64,000 nt of DNA, from assembly GCA_039922435.1 (NCBI GenBank), contig JBDTES010000001.1, positions 1-64,000 of the forward strand, in the 5' to 3' direction. Both the position numbers and the translations under genes were made by a program. Positions 50,720 through 59,595 of the stretch are shown piece by piece; within the stretch, counting starts at the first letter, position 1; every line of letters starts with the position of its first letter. Source of the DNA: JBDTES01 sp039922435 (GTDB lineage Bacteria > Patescibacteriota > Saccharimonadia > Saccharimonadales > UBA4665). The notes under the pieces were generated by a model. It made no database searches. It saw only the letters and a list, made by a program, of their open reading frames with translations, and was not told the origin of the DNA.

Positions 50720-50938
50720 ATGCGCACAACTATCACTATCAATGACAAACTTTTACGAACCTTAAAGCTGCGGGCAGCTGAGTCTGACACCAGCGTTTCT
50801 GCTATCGTAGAAGATGCCGTCAAATATCAGATACTCGAGGATTTTGAAGATATTGAGGATGCCCAGAAGCGAACTAACGAACCCCAATATTCTTTTAACG
50901 ATCTAGTAAAACAATATAAGGCTGAAGGGCTGCTATAG
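50720..50938 (+). CDS. ribbon-helix-helix antitoxin (CopG/RelB type)
   Basis: A 72-aa antitoxin. MRTTITINDKLLRTLKLRAA then ESDTSVSAIVEDAV is the RHH DNA-binding fold, and the acidic C-terminus (YQILEDFEDIEDAQKR) is the toxin-binding part. A strong RBS (AGGAGGAG) stands before the ATG. The toxin starts 2 nt after the antitoxin stop. Repeats of ATGCA upstream are likely operators. Confidence 0.85.
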   Translation: MRTTITINDKLLRTLKLRAAESDTSVSAIVEDAVKYQILEDFEDIEDAQKRTNEPQYSFNDLVKQYKAEGLL

Positions 50939-50940
50939 GA

Positions 50941-51213
50941 ATGCTCCAACAGACTTATCGCCTAGAGTACAAAAAGTCAGTCGATAAAGATCTAAGAAAA
51001 CTAGCCCCAAACATCAGAAAACAACTTATAAGTAAGATCTTAAAGCTCTCCGCGCAACCATATCCACCCGGTAATACTAAGCTTCGAGGTTCGACCAATT
51101 TGTATCGAATTCGTCATATAAGTTATAGGATTATTTATCGAGTTGATGGCGAGAAGCTTATTATTCTCGTGGTTAAGGTCGGTCACCGCAAAGAAGTATA
51201 TAGAGACCTCTAG
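50941..51213 (+). CDS. RelE/ParE-superfamily toxin
   Basis: A 90-aa protein with the RelE core: YRLEYKKSVDKDLRKLAPN, then LRGSTNLYRIRHISYRIIYR and LIILVVKVGHRKEVYRDL, the typical RelE end (VGHRxxVY). Such proteins are usually ribosome-dependent mRNases. It is the second gene of a two-gene toxin-antitoxin module. Confidence 0.9.
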   Translation: MLQQTYRLEYKKSVDKDLRKLAPNIRKQLISKILKLSAQPYPPGNTKLRGSTNLYRIRHISYRIIYRVDGEKLIILVVKVGHRKEVYRDL

Positions 51214-51326
51214 CCTCATGGACCACCCCTCCGGTTGCTGGAAGGCCAAACATCCTACACTGCTTCCATTAATTACCTTATATTTTTAGCCCATCTTGGA
51301 TTACTATTCTCTTTACATCCTGGCAC

Positions 51327-51357
51327 AGCTCGCTTTTCTGGCAAAGAAATGCGAGCT
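51327..51357 (-). terminator. strong hairpin after the coupling-protein gene
   Basis: AGCTCGC...GCGAGCT with an inner TTTCT/AGAAA stem and a 5-nt loop gives about 12 paired bases, directly after the stop at 51359. No T run follows on the minus strand, so it may stabilise the 3' end or act as an attenuator rather than terminate. Confidence 0.45.
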
Positions 51358-51358
51358 T

Positions 51359-53857
51359 TCAGGCGAGAGGCTTGACGTTAGCTAGCTGACTGGCTGGCTG
51401 ACTCGCCTGACTTGTCTTTGTTTTCAACTTTGACTTAGGCTCCGGTGCATCATTTGGCAGTACTACCGGTTCCACCGACTTTGGCTTTGTAGCATACAAC
51501 TCCCGAGATGATGCAATAACCCGGGCCGCAACAGCTTCACTGCCTGGATCTTCAACCACAATAGTGACGCCCGACATCGGCTCTTGGGCCTGGACAGCGG
51601 CGATTCGGACATAGTACGAATAAGCCGGTAGATTGGCAATCTCACCAGCTCCTAAGAACGGGCTAAATAAGGGCAACACTAAGCGCTCATCTGCCGGACT
51701 GCCGGAGCGAAAACAAACAATCGTACCGACGTTAGCTAGGATAATATCAACCAGCCGCTGTTGGTCTTGCTGGGAAGTAGACTGCTCAGCCATCGTTAGC
51801 AGCAGCTTATACTTTCGAGCCTCTGACAGCAGCTGGACGAAGCTGATAGTTGCAAAGTTCTGAAATTCATCAACGTACAGGTAATACGGCGTCCGGTTAG
51901 TATCGGGTAGCCGGGCTCGTCGAAGCGCGGCGGTCTGCAACTTAGCTAGAACAGTTGTGCCAAACAGTGCTGAGGTATCCTCGCCGAGTAATCCCTTAGA
52001 GACATTGCAGATTAGAATTTTGCGGCTAGCCAGAATATCATCAAAATCAATCGTCGACTTTGGCTGTTCGAGAATACGTTTGGCTGAGGCTGAAAACAAG
52101 AACCGTCCAATTTTGGCTGTAATGCCAGCCGCCATCTTAACCCGCTGATACTCCCCAGCCTTACCGATCTCATTAAGCCAGAAATCTTTGAGATTCTCAT
52201 CCTCTAGCCCCTTGACGACTTGGCGCCGGAATTTGGCATCATTCAGTAGTTTAAAGATCGTAAATAGAGTCGAACCCTCAAGCGTTAAGGCCGTTTGGAT
52301 AGTGTTACGTAGGATATACTCGATCCGGTGACCTCCACTATCATCGTCGGAGAATATCTTCCGTATAACCGATATGGTGGCTTCGGTTACGAGGTCTTTT
52401 TCTCTAAGTAAGTCATCACCAGTCAAACCAGCCGGCAATTCCAACAGGTTCAGACCGATCGGGTTCGATAGATCATCGGGATTTAAATAGATAACGTCCT
52501 TGATACGCTCGGCTGGGATATAGCGCAGGATACGCTCAGCTAAGTCACCATGGGGATCAAGGACAGCTACACCCTGACCGGCCCGGATATCTTGGAGAAT
52601 ACCGTAGAACAACATGGTAGTTTTGCCATTACCAGTACCGCCGATAATATAGAGGTGTCGCTGCCGTTCTGACTGGGTTAGACCAATCGGTGTGACTTGG
52701 CCGTGATAGTGGTTATCGCCGATTAGAATACTGAGCTTCTTACCAGTTTTCAGGGAAATTGGGGCCGGCAGTGATTTACTGAGCGACTTAACAACGTTTT
52801 CAGTCTGGTGGGCCAGATAATTAGGAAAGTGATACAGTGACGCCAGCTCGGAAGCGCTGAGGATCAGGCTGGACGAAATCCGCTTATTAGGCAACCGCCC
52901 CTCATACCGCCTAGCCAAGTGATGGCGCTGTAACCTAATCAATTGCCGTTTTGGTTGAATTACCTGGTATTTACCGGTTGAGTAAGCTGCTAGGGCCGCC
53001 CTGACTTGCTCCTGGCGCTGCTTGGTTATCTTAGAGTTAAGCGAGACAACCCGGCTCCGGACACTAACTTGGAAATGTGGTTCCGCCAATTTATCGTGGA
53101 CCGAGGTCAACAGTTCTTGCTCAAATAACGACAGTGAACGAACTGGTTTCTTGTGCTCAAAGACACGCTGCTGTTCGGCCAGGCTAGATTGGCCAGAACT
53201 TGACCGCGATGAGCCATTAGACTGGACCTGGCTGATCATATCAAGCACGCCAAACATTAACTTGTTCAGGCCATTTAAAGCCCCCCGTACCACCGGCACA
53301 GTTTGGCGTTTCAGCTGAGTACCAAGGACAGCGTTCTTGAGGAGTTGGGCACTAAGTTGGCGAGCGGCTTTCAACCGCACCGGTGTAATGACAAACTGTA
53401 AGGCCATTTCCTCACCCGGCTCGAGCTTGGTCATAGCTGCCGTAATATAGACCATTGGATCGTTCAGATCAAGCATGTCAAAACGCTTCAGCGGGTAGCC
53501 AAAGTGACCAGTCTGTTTAAACTCGCGAATATCAGCGGGTCCAGTTAGATTCGTTCTAGGGGCGATCTTCTGAGCTTTGACACTGGGAGTGTGCGACGCG
53601 AGCGCCGCCAGCACAGCCTGCTCAACCGCCCCAGGTACCTGCAAGACATAACGTATGCCCCGACTTTTACTACCAACTATCTCCAGTGACACGGCATGGC
53701 TACCATAGAGGCCGCGGGTCAGTGGGTTACGCTGCCAAGCCACGCTACTGAGATAGGCAAACAACTGGGTTGTCCGGTCCATACCTGGTACACCTTGCAG
53801 TGGTGGAGTTAGCTCATAACTCGAGGCTGGGTTTTGGTGACCCCGCAGCCAGATCAT
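51359..53857 (-). CDS. type IV secretion coupling ATPase (VirD4/TraG/HerA-like)
   Basis: An 832-aa P-loop ATPase, last gene of the T4SS operon. Walker A IIGGTGNGKTTM is near residue 410, with AVLDPHGDLAERILRYIP near 440. Walker B YLYVDEFQNFATISF is near 657, followed by TMAEQSTSQQDQQRLVDIILANVG. The 400-residue N-terminal half is conserved in this group but lacks clear helices. VirD4-like proteins deliver DNA or protein substrates to the channel. The C-terminus is low-complexity (Lys/Ser/Gln/Pro). It overlaps the CHAP gene by 4 nt. Confidence 0.87.
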   Translation of the reverse strand: MIWLRGHQNPASSYELTPPLQGVPGMDRTTQLFAYLSSVAWQRNPLTRGLYGSHAVSLEIVGSKSRGIRYVLQVPGAVEQAVLAALASHTPSVKAQKIAPRTNLTGPADIREFKQTGHFGYPLKRFDMLDLNDPMVYITAAMTKLEPGEEMALQFVITPVRLKAARQLSAQLLKNAVLGTQLKRQTVPVVRGALNGLNKLMFGVLDMISQVQSNGSSRSSSGQSSLAEQQRVFEHKKPVRSLSLFEQELLTSVHDKLAEPHFQVSVRSRVVSLNSKITKQRQEQVRAALAAYSTGKYQVIQPKRQLIRLQRHHLARRYEGRLPNKRISSSLILSASELASLYHFPNYLAHQTENVVKSLSKSLPAPISLKTGKKLSILIGDNHYHGQVTPIGLTQSERQRHLYIIGGTGNGKTTMLFYGILQDIRAGQGVAVLDPHGDLAERILRYIPAERIKDVIYLNPDDLSNPIGLNLLELPAGLTGDDLLREKDLVTEATISVIRKIFSDDDSGGHRIEYILRNTIQTALTLEGSTLFTIFKLLNDAKFRRQVVKGLEDENLKDFWLNEIGKAGEYQRVKMAAGITAKIGRFLFSASAKRILEQPKSTIDFDDILASRKILICNVSKGLLGEDTSALFGTTVLAKLQTAALRRARLPDTNRTPYYLYVDEFQNFATISFVQLLSEARKYKLLLTMAEQSTSQQDQQRLVDIILANVGTIVCFRSGSPADERLVLPLFSPFLGAGEIANLPAYSYYVRIAAVQAQEPMSGVTIVVEDPGSEAVAARVIASSRELYATKPKSVEPVVLPNDAPEPKSKLKTKTSQASQPASQLANVKPLA

Positions 53858-54423
53858 AGAACCACCTTCGGTAGCTTGTCATGAATAAAACTATAGTATT
53901 GGGTGGCGGCGGCCGGATAGGTCGTGACGTCGACGACATCTAGGGCTTTAGCGTTCATCTCTGAGATCGTCCAGGCCCCACTTATCGGGTCGACAGCTGT
54001 CACATAGGCCACGTGACCGAGGTCACCAGCGGTGGTTTGCATAACGGCATTTGGCGTCGGTGTGTGATCGACTTGGTAGCCATCTAAGATAGCCCTTAGA
54101 GCCCAGGTATTAGCATTACCCCAAGTCGTTGGTATTGGACTACCAGCTTTTAAACGCAAGGCATAAGCCCAATAGGTACAATTACCCCAAGCGTAAGTAT
54201 CACCGGCAACTTCCGGCCCCTCGTATAGTCCCACCGTTGTGGTCGATATAGCCCTAGTACTATCTGACCCCTCAAGTGAATTTACTAGGTATAACAAAGT
54301 ACTTGTACCCAGCGAAAAAACTGCCATGACCGGTAAAGCCAAGATAACCAGCAAAGTTGCTAGTACTAAGCTGACTTGTTTCCTAGTCGGGCTAGTAACC
54401 GTCAGTAGTAAGGCCAGGTTCAT
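53854..54423 (-). CDS. CHAP-domain peptidoglycan hydrolase
   Basis: A 189-aa membrane-anchored amidase/endopeptidase. A helix at about residues 15-45 (VSLVLATLLVILALPVMAVF) is followed by a CHAP domain with the catalytic Cys in WGNCTYWAYALR near 79 and His in GHVAYVTAVD near 135, then SEMNAKALDVVD. The layout is typical of T4SS-associated hydrolases that open the cell wall for the channel. It lies between the VirB4 and coupling-protein genes with 4-nt overlaps on both sides. Confidence 0.88.
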   Translation of the reverse strand: MNLALLLTVTSPTRKQVSLVLATLLVILALPVMAVFSLGTSTLLYLVNSLEGSDSTRAISTTTVGLYEGPEVAGDTYAWGNCTYWAYALRLKAGSPIPTTWGNANTWALRAILDGYQVDHTPTPNAVMQTTAGDLGHVAYVTAVDPISGAWTISEMNAKALDVVDVTTYPAAATQYYSFIHDKLPKVVL

Positions 54424-56156
54424 GACCGGTAAACCTCGGCCGGGTTAGTTGTAATCAGCGGGTGCTCTTTGGCAGAAGCTACTACCTTAACCGCCACATG
54501 GTTCTGATCAGCAATAATTAAGGCGTCACCGCGCTCACAAGTTAGCAAGAAGCCCTGTTCGTACTCCGACAAATTAAACTCACTAACAACATTCTTAATA
54601 GTGGTAGTGTCTTGGCGCATTAGTATCCGCAGGGCCGACTGCGAGGCAATCGCCCGGCCATAATCACTTCGCAGGAAGTCATTAGCCTGCTGGGAGATAA
54701 TCGATACTCCTAGGTAGTATTTACGGGCTCGCCGAACTAGCCCAGCCACAAACCGAGCACTCTCTTCGTGCTCCAGTAGCATCCAGCCCTCATCAATAAT
54801 CAGTAACCGCTTCTCGGGTCGGGCTTTAACCTGGTTCTGAACAAAGTTACTAATGATTAGCATCATAATCTGACGCAGATTCTCGGTCATGTCCTTGATA
54901 TCAAAGATCACTAGCCGGTTGTCTAGTTCAATATTAGTCTGGGAATTAAACACGCCGGCCAGTGAGCCAGAAATATACTTCTCCAACCGTTCACACAGTT
55001 TCAACCGGCCAAGTCGACGTAGTTCAGCGTAGAGGTCTTGGAGCAATGGCTGATCCGCCTTGGCAAGCTTGTAAATCTTAAGGATAGCTTTATCAACGGC
55101 TGCTTTTTCGGGTTGATCTAGCCCTTCGGCCATTAGACTAATAACTTCGGTTAGGTCTTGAATATGTTCAGCTAGATCACTTTTAGTATGAAAAGTTGTC
55201 GCTAGATCAAACGGATTAATCTTTTCCTGACTCTTGGTCGACAGCCTGACATAGGTACCACCAACGGATTCGGCCAGTAATTTGTACTCCCGTTCGGGGT
55301 CAATCACGATAACCTTAGTGCCTTGCATCAACTGACGTAGAATCTCGACCTTGGTAGCGTAGCTCTTACCAGAACCGCTCTCAGCGAACACGATGCTATT
55401 AGCATTGTGGAGACTGAAGCGGTCGAGAATAACTAACGAGTTATTCGATTTGTTGACTCCGTAGAGAATGCCGGATTCCTGAACTAACTCGGCACTCATA
55501 AACGGAAACGTCAGAGCGGCTGAGGAACTATCAAGGTTGCGCTTTTGGTTGAGCAAATCCTCCGCCCTGGGCAGAACCGATTGGATGGCCTCAAGTTGCT
55601 GGTAGCGGGCTACTTTAGTGTAGAATAACCGGGCCGACATGGTCGTTTCTAACATCTTAGTAATCTTATCAAGCTCGGCCAGCGTATCAGCCCGCAAACC
55701 AACGGCAATGCTCATTTGAAACAGTTTCTCCTGGCCACGCTGGATCTTATCACGTAGTTCCATCGCTGATTCAAGTGGGTCAGTAACCTCTGAGCCGACA
55801 ATCTTGCCGTCCCGCATCATCGACCGCCGAGTACTTTCTAGCTCGGTTATCTTACGGTTGAGCTTAGGCAAGGCCTGCAAGGCATCGACCTCGTGCAGGT
55901 GGTAGCTAATATCGGCGTCGTGGTTGAAGTTGATCAAACTATCTAACCAGCCACTGGAAGCGACAAATGGATAACCAGATATAAACAGTGTCCGGATGTA
56001 GACGCCATCGATACCCATATAATCGACCCGCTCTTCGAGGCCAGCATAGGACAGGACATCAAGGTTATCTTGTTCACCAAAGTTTAAAGCTAGCTCTTTA
56101 GGGCGATCATTCCGCCGCGTCTGCCAATCTTTAGCTAGACTAACTAGGTTTATCAT
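54420..56156 (-). CDS. virB4: VirB4-like T4SS ATPase, C-terminal (motor) part
   Basis: A 578-aa protein with the VirB4/TraC motor: Walker A AESGSGKSYATKVE near residue 260, VIVIDPEREYKLLAESVGG, Walker B LLIIDEGWMLLEHEESARF near 453, and the following QQANDFLRS and RILMRQD motifs. The N-terminal TraC domain is encoded separately by the preceding gene (56153-56782), with a 4-nt overlap. It powers pilus assembly and substrate transfer at the inner membrane. Confidence 0.92.
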   Translation of the reverse strand: MINLVSLAKDWQTRRNDRPKELALNFGEQDNLDVLSYAGLEERVDYMGIDGVYIRTLFISGYPFVASSGWLDSLINFNHDADISYHLHEVDALQALPKLNRKITELESTRRSMMRDGKIVGSEVTDPLESAMELRDKIQRGQEKLFQMSIAVGLRADTLAELDKITKMLETTMSARLFYTKVARYQQLEAIQSVLPRAEDLLNQKRNLDSSSAALTFPFMSAELVQESGILYGVNKSNNSLVILDRFSLHNANSIVFAESGSGKSYATKVEILRQLMQGTKVIVIDPEREYKLLAESVGGTYVRLSTKSQEKINPFDLATTFHTKSDLAEHIQDLTEVISLMAEGLDQPEKAAVDKAILKIYKLAKADQPLLQDLYAELRRLGRLKLCERLEKYISGSLAGVFNSQTNIELDNRLVIFDIKDMTENLRQIMMLIISNFVQNQVKARPEKRLLIIDEGWMLLEHEESARFVAGLVRRARKYYLGVSIISQQANDFLRSDYGRAIASQSALRILMRQDTTTIKNVVSEFNLSEYEQGFLLTCERGDALIIADQNHVAVKVVASAKEHPLITTNPAEVYRS

Positions 56157-56782
56157 ACCGCCTCCTTCTGAATGTAGGCTGTGTGTAACAACTGCAGAGC
56201 CCTGTCGGTCAACGGCTGAATCTTGGCCTGCTTTGGGCTGTAAAAACTATAGAACAAATCAAGTACTTCTAGACTACTAAGTAGGCGGGACTGCATACCG
56301 AGACGCGCCAAGCCTTTTTGGACAATATCGACCGTCAAACCAAGCTGTTCTTTGACTAGCTCAAACTCCGGTTTACCAGTTCCGTCATAGGGTACGACCA
56401 CGTAGAAATGACGGGTTAATATCTTGTTGGTAGTAATCAAACTGCGGATAAATTCATTGTAATTTTGCAATTGAGTCTGATAGATCGGCTCCGTCTCGTC
56501 ACTCAGCTTAATAGCCAGTTCATCTAAGTAGGCATCCATATCAATCTCCCGGGTCCGGATTAGGATTTGGAGAGGCGTACCGACCGAGTTCAGAAAGCTT
56601 TCATAGGTCTCAATGATGGCATCTTGTTCAGCTTCACTCTTCAACTCGAAATTAACCGGCGAGACTTGGAGTGTAATACGGTAGTGATTGTTTGGCAGCA
56701 TCAGGACACCATCCTTAACTCCCTTTATATCAATCTGCTGGCGGGCACTAACTCTCCGGTTGGACTTCCGTAATATGAACAT
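56153..56782 (-). CDS. VirB4/TraC N-terminal domain protein
   Basis: A 209-aa protein resembling the N-terminal part of VirB4/TraC: GVLMLPNNHYRITLQVSPVN, with a long helical block (YESFLNSVGTPLQILIRTRE, IDMDAYLDELAIKLSDETEP) and FYVVVPYD. ATG at 56782 has AAGAAAGG before it. The two proteins together make a full-size VirB4 of about 790 aa, so the split is probably functional. From memory, the separate arrangement recurs in Saccharibacteria. Confidence 0.75.
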   Translation of the reverse strand: MFILRKSNRRVSARQQIDIKGVKDGVLMLPNNHYRITLQVSPVNFELKSEAEQDAIIETYESFLNSVGTPLQILIRTREIDMDAYLDELAIKLSDETEPIYQTQLQNYNEFIRSLITTNKILTRHFYVVVPYDGTGKPEFELVKEQLGLTVDIVQKGLARLGMQSRLLSSLEVLDLFYSFYSPKQAKIQPLTDRALQLLHTAYIQKEAV

Positions 56783-57257
56783 ATAGTTTTCCTTTCTTGT
56801 TCGTCTCAAACATTAAATGAGCCTCCGGCTTAGCAATCGCCTCGAGGACGCGGACAGTATCGGCCGTCGACAGATTAGACAATTTCCGCTGATCGGTCTT
56901 GTCAACCTCAACAGCCACTGCTTCAAGTTCCACTGTCTGGTATTGCTGGCGGTTAACGGTCGTATTCTTATTAAAGAGGTAATAGGCCGGCCGTAAGTTG
57001 TAACGCAGCAAGATAATTAGCCAAAGTAATAAAATCTTGCCCTTAATTCGGATTGCTAGCAAGCTACAGATGAGGGACAGTATTCCAATAATAACTAGCT
57101 TATAGACGGCACCATGAAAGACTGGCGGCAAAACAACGAACAAAGCACTACCACCAAAGACTGGGCTGGCCAGTAACACCAGCTGAGACAAGCCCAAGCT
57201 ACCGGCGACCCGATCTTCGACAGTTGTTATCTGGGCTGGTACGACAGTTTGTTTCAT
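56748..57257 (-). CDS. PrgI-family T4SS protein
   Basis: A 169-aa membrane protein with two helices near residues 23-47 and 52-70 (VLLASPVFGGSALFVVLPPV and LVIIGILSLICSLLAI) and a C-terminal soluble domain. The PrgI family occupies the VirB3-like position before VirB4 in Gram-positive conjugation systems. It overlaps VirB4-N (35 nt) and VirB6 (4 nt). Confidence 0.82.
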   Translation of the reverse strand: MKQTVVPAQITTVEDRVAGSLGLSQLVLLASPVFGGSALFVVLPPVFHGAVYKLVIIGILSLICSLLAIRIKGKILLLWLIILLRYNLRPAYYLFNKNTTVNRQQYQTVELEAVAVEVDKTDQRKLSNLSTADTVRVLEAIAKPEAHLMFETNKKGKLYVHITEVQPES

Positions 57258-58696
57258 GACTTCTCCACTGGTTTAGGTGACTTGGCTTCAGCTCCGGCTC
57301 GAGCTGCTGCCAGTGAACTACGACTAGCTTGACCGCTAGCCCGGCTACTAGCCTTAACCGCGGACGGACTACTTGGCTGCTTGTACGACGACGCCCTAAT
57401 GACGGTTGTGCCACTGCTACCACTCCCCTTTGTAACCGACAGATTCGACGAAGTGTGGCGTCTAGTAACCAGGCTAGTGGCAGTTCGGCCTCTACCAGTA
57501 ACATAGCTGACACCGTTCATGAATTGACCACCCAGTTTCCTCATATTGCGTGACCCCATACTGACATAACTAAACTGCATCATCACGCCTTGGGTCTTGA
57601 GCAAGGCAATCACGGTGGCTAGCCCGGTCACCATTGCCATTAGAATATCTGGGCTTTTGGTATCGCTACCGGCTGCCATTCCGATAAACAGTGAGGCAGC
57701 CAGCTGTAAAATAACGACGTGAACAAACAAGACAAAGACGGTCGTCAAGTAAGTTTTAGCGGCAGTCTCCGAGAAATCCCGAAAACCAGGTACCAACCAG
57801 GCTAGTAAGACGGCCGGTGACAAGACTGCTCCAATATACAGCGTAACTAGACGGCCAACGTAGTAAACGAGCAGGATAACCGCAAAAATCAGGAAGCCGA
57901 CCATCAGCAGCAAGGCCGCGACACCCTGGCCACCAGATTGTTTGACGACATTTGTCAGGACGTCCCAGACCGAACTACTACCGCCGGCTAGGTTGACGGC
58001 ATGGATCATGGCATTACTTATCTCGATAACACCGTCAATCGCAAAAATCGAGGTATTCATTGCTAGAAAGATCAAACCAAAGCGAGGCAGCAAGTGCTTA
58101 AACTCTATTTCATCAAACCCAAACGTAGCCGCCCCCATAACGTGGAAGCCAAGTAAAGCTACTACTAGAACAAACAAGCCATCAGCTATACCGACCATAG
58201 CTAGCCAGAGATTGAAGACCGCTGAATTACTAGCCATCAGCTCAGTTGATTTAGTAAAGAAAGCTAGCGCTACCAGAAATGGCTGGGCAACCGACTGGAT
58301 AATATTATTAAGAAGTCCAGTAATAGCCTTAATTAGGACACCAATAAGTCCGTTGCTAACCTCTTCCGGGGGAATTGCTTGGAGCCCAGGCAAGGCAGTC
58401 CTAAGTGCCCCATGTGGTGCGCCATAGGCATGCGTAAGAATCTCGGTCAAAACGGCCGCCCCCAGCACGATAACCAGACCGATTAGGGCATTTTTAATTA
58501 CCCGCTTAGCATTATCTAGATTCTCCGGCTTACCGGAACTAGTCATGTAGTGAATGCCGCCGTTAACCAGAAAGAAGACACAAGCCAGCGACGCCACAGT
58601 GCAGAGTGTCCGCATTATTGGTGCAACATATTGATGCATCACGCTGGCCGCGGCGGAAACGTCGGCCAATGTGGTAAGCATGGTCGGCGTTATCAT
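57254..58696 (-). CDS. VirB6/TrbL-like T4SS membrane protein with VirB2-like N-terminus
   Basis: A 480-aa protein. Residues 30-85 (FFLVNGGIHYMTSSGKPENL, DNAKRVIKNALIGLVIVLGA) closely match the VirB2-like pilin encoded next door. After it come about six helices of a TrbL/VirB6 channel protein (FFTKSTELMASNS; GVIEISNAMIHAVNLAGG; VLFVHVVILQLAASLF). The C-terminus is a Ser/Arg-rich, basic disordered tail (SSNLSVTKGSGSSGTTVIRA). It forms the inner-membrane conduit. Confidence 0.85.
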   Translation of the reverse strand: MITPTMLTTLADVSAAASVMHQYVAPIMRTLCTVASLACVFFLVNGGIHYMTSSGKPENLDNAKRVIKNALIGLVIVLGAAVLTEILTHAYGAPHGALRTALPGLQAIPPEEVSNGLIGVLIKAITGLLNNIIQSVAQPFLVALAFFTKSTELMASNSAVFNLWLAMVGIADGLFVLVVALLGFHVMGAATFGFDEIEFKHLLPRFGLIFLAMNTSIFAIDGVIEISNAMIHAVNLAGGSSSVWDVLTNVVKQSGGQGVAALLLMVGFLIFAVILLVYYVGRLVTLYIGAVLSPAVLLAWLVPGFRDFSETAAKTYLTTVFVLFVHVVILQLAASLFIGMAAGSDTKSPDILMAMVTGLATVIALLKTQGVMMQFSYVSMGSRNMRKLGGQFMNGVSYVTGRGRTATSLVTRRHTSSNLSVTKGSGSSGTTVIRASSYKQPSSPSAVKASSRASGQASRSSLAAARAGAEAKSPKPVEKS

Positions 58697-58701
58697 AATG
58701 A

Positions 58702-59046
58702 TTAGTTCCCGAAGGCTTTACTGGCGAGACTAGTCACGATTTGACTAATCACAAAGGCGCCGATAGTTATAGCTAGACCGATCATCGAGAACGTAATAGT
58801 TCGCTTAGCCCGATCCAGATGTTCTGGGTTACCCGAACTAGTGATATAGCTGAATCCACCGACAACTAAAAAACCGGTCGCTACCAGACCGGCTAAACCT
58901 GCTACTACAGTAATTATGGACTTTATGAAACTTTCGACACTTGCTACCCCGGCTGTTTCTGCCGCAAAAGCCGGATGGGCTAATACTATCGGCAGCCCGC
59001 TGGCGACATAGACCGCTAGGAACTTGATTCGTTGCTGTTTCGACAC
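58702..59046 (-). CDS. VirB2/TrbC-like pilin
   Basis: A 114-aa protein with a signal peptide (MSKQQRIKFLAVYVASGLPI then VLAHPAFA) and two long hydrophobic helices separated by a short loop GGFSYITSSGNPEHLDRAKR, the TrbC/VirB2 layout. GTG start with AAGGAGG 8 nt upstream. It is the first gene of the seven-gene T4SS operon and probably the pilus subunit. Confidence 0.85.
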   Translation of the reverse strand: MSKQQRIKFLAVYVASGLPIVLAHPAFAAETAGVASVESFIKSIITVVAGLAGLVATGFLVVGGFSYITSSGNPEHLDRAKRTITFSMIGLAITIGAFVISQIVTSLASKAFGN

Positions 59047-59453
59047 TCAGTTGTCCTCCTTGTGTTGATGGTGAATTTGTAACAGAACCTAGCAATATAC
59101 GCAAGAACATTTTAAGGCATAAGAATCATAGAGGTAGTAAGCGTAAGTTATTCTAACGGTGGTCGAAAAAACACAAGGATTTTAAACAATTGTAGACAAT
59201 AATACATCAATAATTGACATTAAAAATTAATAATCACAGGTCTTTTATAAAAAGAAAACTTAATGATCCAAAAAAACGACAGTCTATTTAACTCAATTCC
59301 CAATTAACCATATCACGCCAAACTAACCGCCCTAGCCGTCCAGCAGTAGCTACGCAATTATCATAAGATTCAACGCTAGCCGCCAACGACCTAGCTAAAA
59401 TCGGTCTGTTTTGTATTTTATCGGCCTAATACGGATTATTAAGGCATAAGCAG

Positions 59454-59500
59454 TCGGGTTAAAAGGATGTTTTTAAGCACTTGAATCGGGTTAAAAGGAT
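59454..59500 (+). repeat. two 15-bp direct repeats, 32-bp period
   Basis: TCGGGTTAAAAGGAT at 59454-59468 and again at 59486-59500, 56 bp before the right attachment-like repeat, as integrase arm sites often are. Confidence 0.6.
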
Positions 59501-59555
59501 ATTTATATGTAATGACCACCGTAAACACCATAGCGGTACTTATCGCCAGCCACCT

Positions 59556-59588
59556 CGCAACCTAGCCAAATCAGTAACCGTCGAATAG
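59556..59588 (+). repeat. right attachment-like repeat (silently diverged glmS 3' end)
   Basis: It reads RNLAKSVTVE-stop in frame and matches 46984-47016 at 30 of 33 bases, but is preceded by unrelated sequence. The three differences preserve the amino acids, as expected when two natural alleles of the glmS end recombined. Confidence 0.75.
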
Positions 59589-59595
59589 ATAACCA

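Larger units (their letters stand above)
47017..59588. mobile_element. candidate conjugative island integrated in the glmS 3' end
   Basis: About 12.6 kb flanked by the glmS 3' end and its silently diverged copy. Cargo: a wHTH replication-relaxation-type protein, a DUF7249-like protein, two toxin-antitoxin pairs, a Fic protein and a seven-gene type IV secretion operon. The 59047-59550 and 47017-47281 ends are non-coding and hold direct and inverted repeats. No recombinase, relaxase or transposase gene is visible, so the element is either decayed, mobilised by factors elsewhere, or larger than what is seen. The reading-frame-preserving differences argue for site-specific integration. Confidence 0.6.
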
